A stretch of 15,655 bases of DNA from Cenarchaeum sp. SB0662_bin_33 (lineage in GTDB: Archaea > Thermoproteota > Nitrososphaeria > Nitrososphaerales > Nitrosopumilaceae). The translations under genes and the position numbers were made by a program. The notes below the pieces were generated by a model that searched no databases, was not told the origin of the DNA, and saw only the letters and a list, made by a program, of their open reading frames with translations. The stretch spans positions 1-15,655 of the forward strand of contig VXON01000117.1 of the NCBI GenBank assembly GCA_009840065.1, written 5' to 3'. Of the stretch, positions 14,588 through 15,655 are shown piece by piece (positions within the stretch are counted from its first letter, which is position 1; each line of letters starts with the position of its first letter).

Positions 14588-15445
14588 CTAACGCTTAGGT
14601 CTACTCTTTTCAAACCGAATTGTCTCATCTATCATTGAGTGTACCTTTAGTCGCATATCCATCAAAAATGCCACCAGGGCAGCTCGTTGTTGCGGGTCTG
14701 CATCATGGGCAGCCTCCACCAAATCATCAAACCTAGACAAGGCTATCTTTAGTGCAAATATGCCCCTCTTTGTTATGTTGGACTCTTTAGATTTGGAATC
14801 ACGCTTGCGTTTTGCCACAGTCTTCATATCGGGCATTCCCGACTTGAGATCTCGGATCTGCTTTACGGTAAGCTGATTATGCACTATATCGTCAACAAAC
14901 GTCTCTGAGGCGGGTGCTCCTACTAATTCTAGCGCCTGACTCACATTCATACTCCGGTCTACAATGTGGCTCTTGACACTGTCCGGAAGTCGTAGCAGTT
15001 GTATTCTATGAGACACATACTCCTCACTCTTTCCTATCCGTGCGCTCAAATCAACAACACCACCCCACCCAAACTCTGTCACATATTTGTGATAGGCCTC
15101 GGCCTCCTCTAAGGGATCCATACTCTTTCTTTGTATATTCTCGGTCAGTTGTATCTCAAATGCCTGCTGATCTGTAAATTCGCCTATACGACATGATATA
15201 AACCTGTGACGTAGTGAGCGGCATGCAGAGAAACGTCTGTGACCAGCCACAATCTCAAAGCCCTGCTCCAATGCTCTTACCAAAATAGGCTGGAGTAACC
15301 CATGTTGTCTTATACTATCTTTTAGAGATAACATCTCTGCAGTATCATCAGCAGAGTATCTGACTGGAAATTTTGAGGGGCGGATAAATCTTATCTCGAT
15401 GGGTTCAACCACTAGATCGTTGTACTCCCTCATACCAATAGACAT
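14588..15445 (-). CDS. ParB/Spo0J-like DNA-binding protein
   Basis: The product has 285 residues with the ParB domain order. The N-terminal ParB/sulfiredoxin-like domain (about 13-110) has 'HGLLQPILVRALEQGFEIV' and the GHRR box at residues 68-71. It is followed by 'LTENIQRKSMDPLEEAEAY' (100-118), the second ParB motif. A helix-turn-helix at about 131-152 includes 'ARIGKSEEYVSHRIQLLRLP'. A basic linker (about 210-226) leads to a helical C-terminal part that may dimerise. GHRR is the CTP-binding box in bacterial ParB clamps. No ParA-type ATPase is in the window, so it may act in chromosome organisation or as a stand-alone regulator. ATG 15445 fits the TATA box upstream; a second ATG is at 15433. 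Confidence 0.87.
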   Translation of the reverse strand: MSIGMREYNDLVVEPIEIRFIRPSKFPVRYSADDTAEMLSLKDSIRQHGLLQPILVRALEQGFEIVAGHRRFSACRSLRHRFISCRIGEFTDQQAFEIQLTENIQRKSMDPLEEAEAYHKYVTEFGWGGVVDLSARIGKSEEYVSHRIQLLRLPDSVKSHIVDRSMNVSQALELVGAPASETFVDDIVHNQLTVKQIRDLKSGMPDMKTVAKRKRDSKSKESNITKRGIFALKIALSRFDDLVEAAHDADPQQRAALVAFLMDMRLKVHSMIDETIRFEKSRPKR

Positions 15446-15471
15446 CTAGCTATATTATAGGGTCCTAATTG

Positions 15472-15479
15472 TATTTAAA
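15472..15479 (-). promoter_or_regulatory. TATA box of the ParB-like gene
   Basis: The minus strand reads TTTAAATA here, a consensus archaeal TATA box, about 31 bases before the ATG at 15445. The expected transcript would have a leader of only a few bases. Confidence 0.55.
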
Positions 15480-15517
15480 ATTTTAAGGTTTGGCAGAAAG
15501 TGAAAAAGTGCCAATTT

Positions 15518-15536
15518 ACGCCTAGACGCTAGGCGT
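15518..15536. repeat. Perfect 8-base inverted repeat upstream of the ParB-like gene
   Basis: ACGCCTAG and CTAGGCGT are separated by ACG. The right half begins a run of related CTAG-containing sites (next feature). It lies about 40 bases upstream of the TATA box, a place for an operator or a ParB-binding site. Confidence 0.55.
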
Positions 15537-15556
15537 GAAAAATTTCTCAGATGCGA

Positions 15557-15636
15557 CCTAGACAACTAGTTGGAAGTCAAGTAAATTAGGCCTTTTAGTG
15601 TAGAAAAACTACCTTTCCTAGTTATAACTAAAAGGT
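15557..15636. repeat. Cluster of palindromes and related short repeats
   Basis: CCTAGAC at 15557-15563 repeats the start of the previous palindrome (15521-15527) and runs into the 8-base palindrome AACTAGTT at 15564-15571. The 12-base palindrome TAGTTATAACTA is at 15619-15630, nested within the arms ACCTTT (15611-15616) and AAAGGT (15631-15636). CCTTTTAGT at 15591-15599 repeats the arm sequence on the same strand. No coding frame is credible here. The density of symmetric sites suggests protein binding, possibly by the neighbouring ParB-like protein. Confidence 0.45.
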
Positions 15637-15655
15637 ACGATGTATTGGTATGTTG

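Overview
The window reads as chromosomal DNA from an ammonia-oxidising archaeon of the Thaumarchaeota (Nitrososphaerota), most likely a Nitrosopumilales relative and possibly a host-associated or Cenarchaeum-like one. The grounds are a urea-use cluster with DUR3-type transporters, a small roadblock-like protein of a type common in this phylum, an Lrp/AsnC regulator, a ParB-like protein, and A/T-rich archaeal TATA boxes placed about 25 bases before start codons, which suggests leaderless mRNAs. The lineage is inferred from protein character and gene content; no rRNA or tRNA gene is present to confirm it.

Layout. Bases 1-251 are a non-coding leader with short repeats. A small roadblock-like protein follows (252-626, +). 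A minus-strand pair comes next: a DUR3-type sodium:urea symporter (1213-3180) and a translationally coupled zinc-ribbon membrane protein (689-1213). Bases 3181-4019 hold the transporter promoter and the decayed remains of an unidentified plus-strand gene. The urease locus spans about 4020-9078. The structural genes ureA-ureB-ureC run leftward and the accessory genes ureE-ureF-ureG-ureD run rightward, from a shared promoter region of about 50 bases with an inverted repeat at its centre. A second DUR3-type transporter (9047-about 11347, -) converges on ureD, overlaps its end by 32 bases and carries a universal stress protein (USP) domain at its C-terminus. Behind it lies a broken DDE transposase gene (11535-12344, -). 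The right part holds a two-domain rhodanese (12604-13602, +), a mostly empty spacer with one possible 40-residue ORF, an Lrp/AsnC regulator (14048-14584, +), a convergent ParB-like gene (14588-15445, -) and a palindrome-rich non-coding end.

How the genes work together. The two symporters would import urea. Nickel-dependent urease (UreABC) would split it to ammonia and CO2, after UreE, UreF, UreG and UreD load nickel into UreC. In an ammonia oxidiser the ammonia would feed both energy metabolism and nitrogen assimilation. All metal-binding and catalytic residues of UreC are present and all seven urease genes look intact.

The most notable points are the transporter-USP fusion, the two paralogous transporters flanking a compact divergent urease locus, the two decayed genes beside the transporters, and the palindrome cluster next to the parB-like gene.
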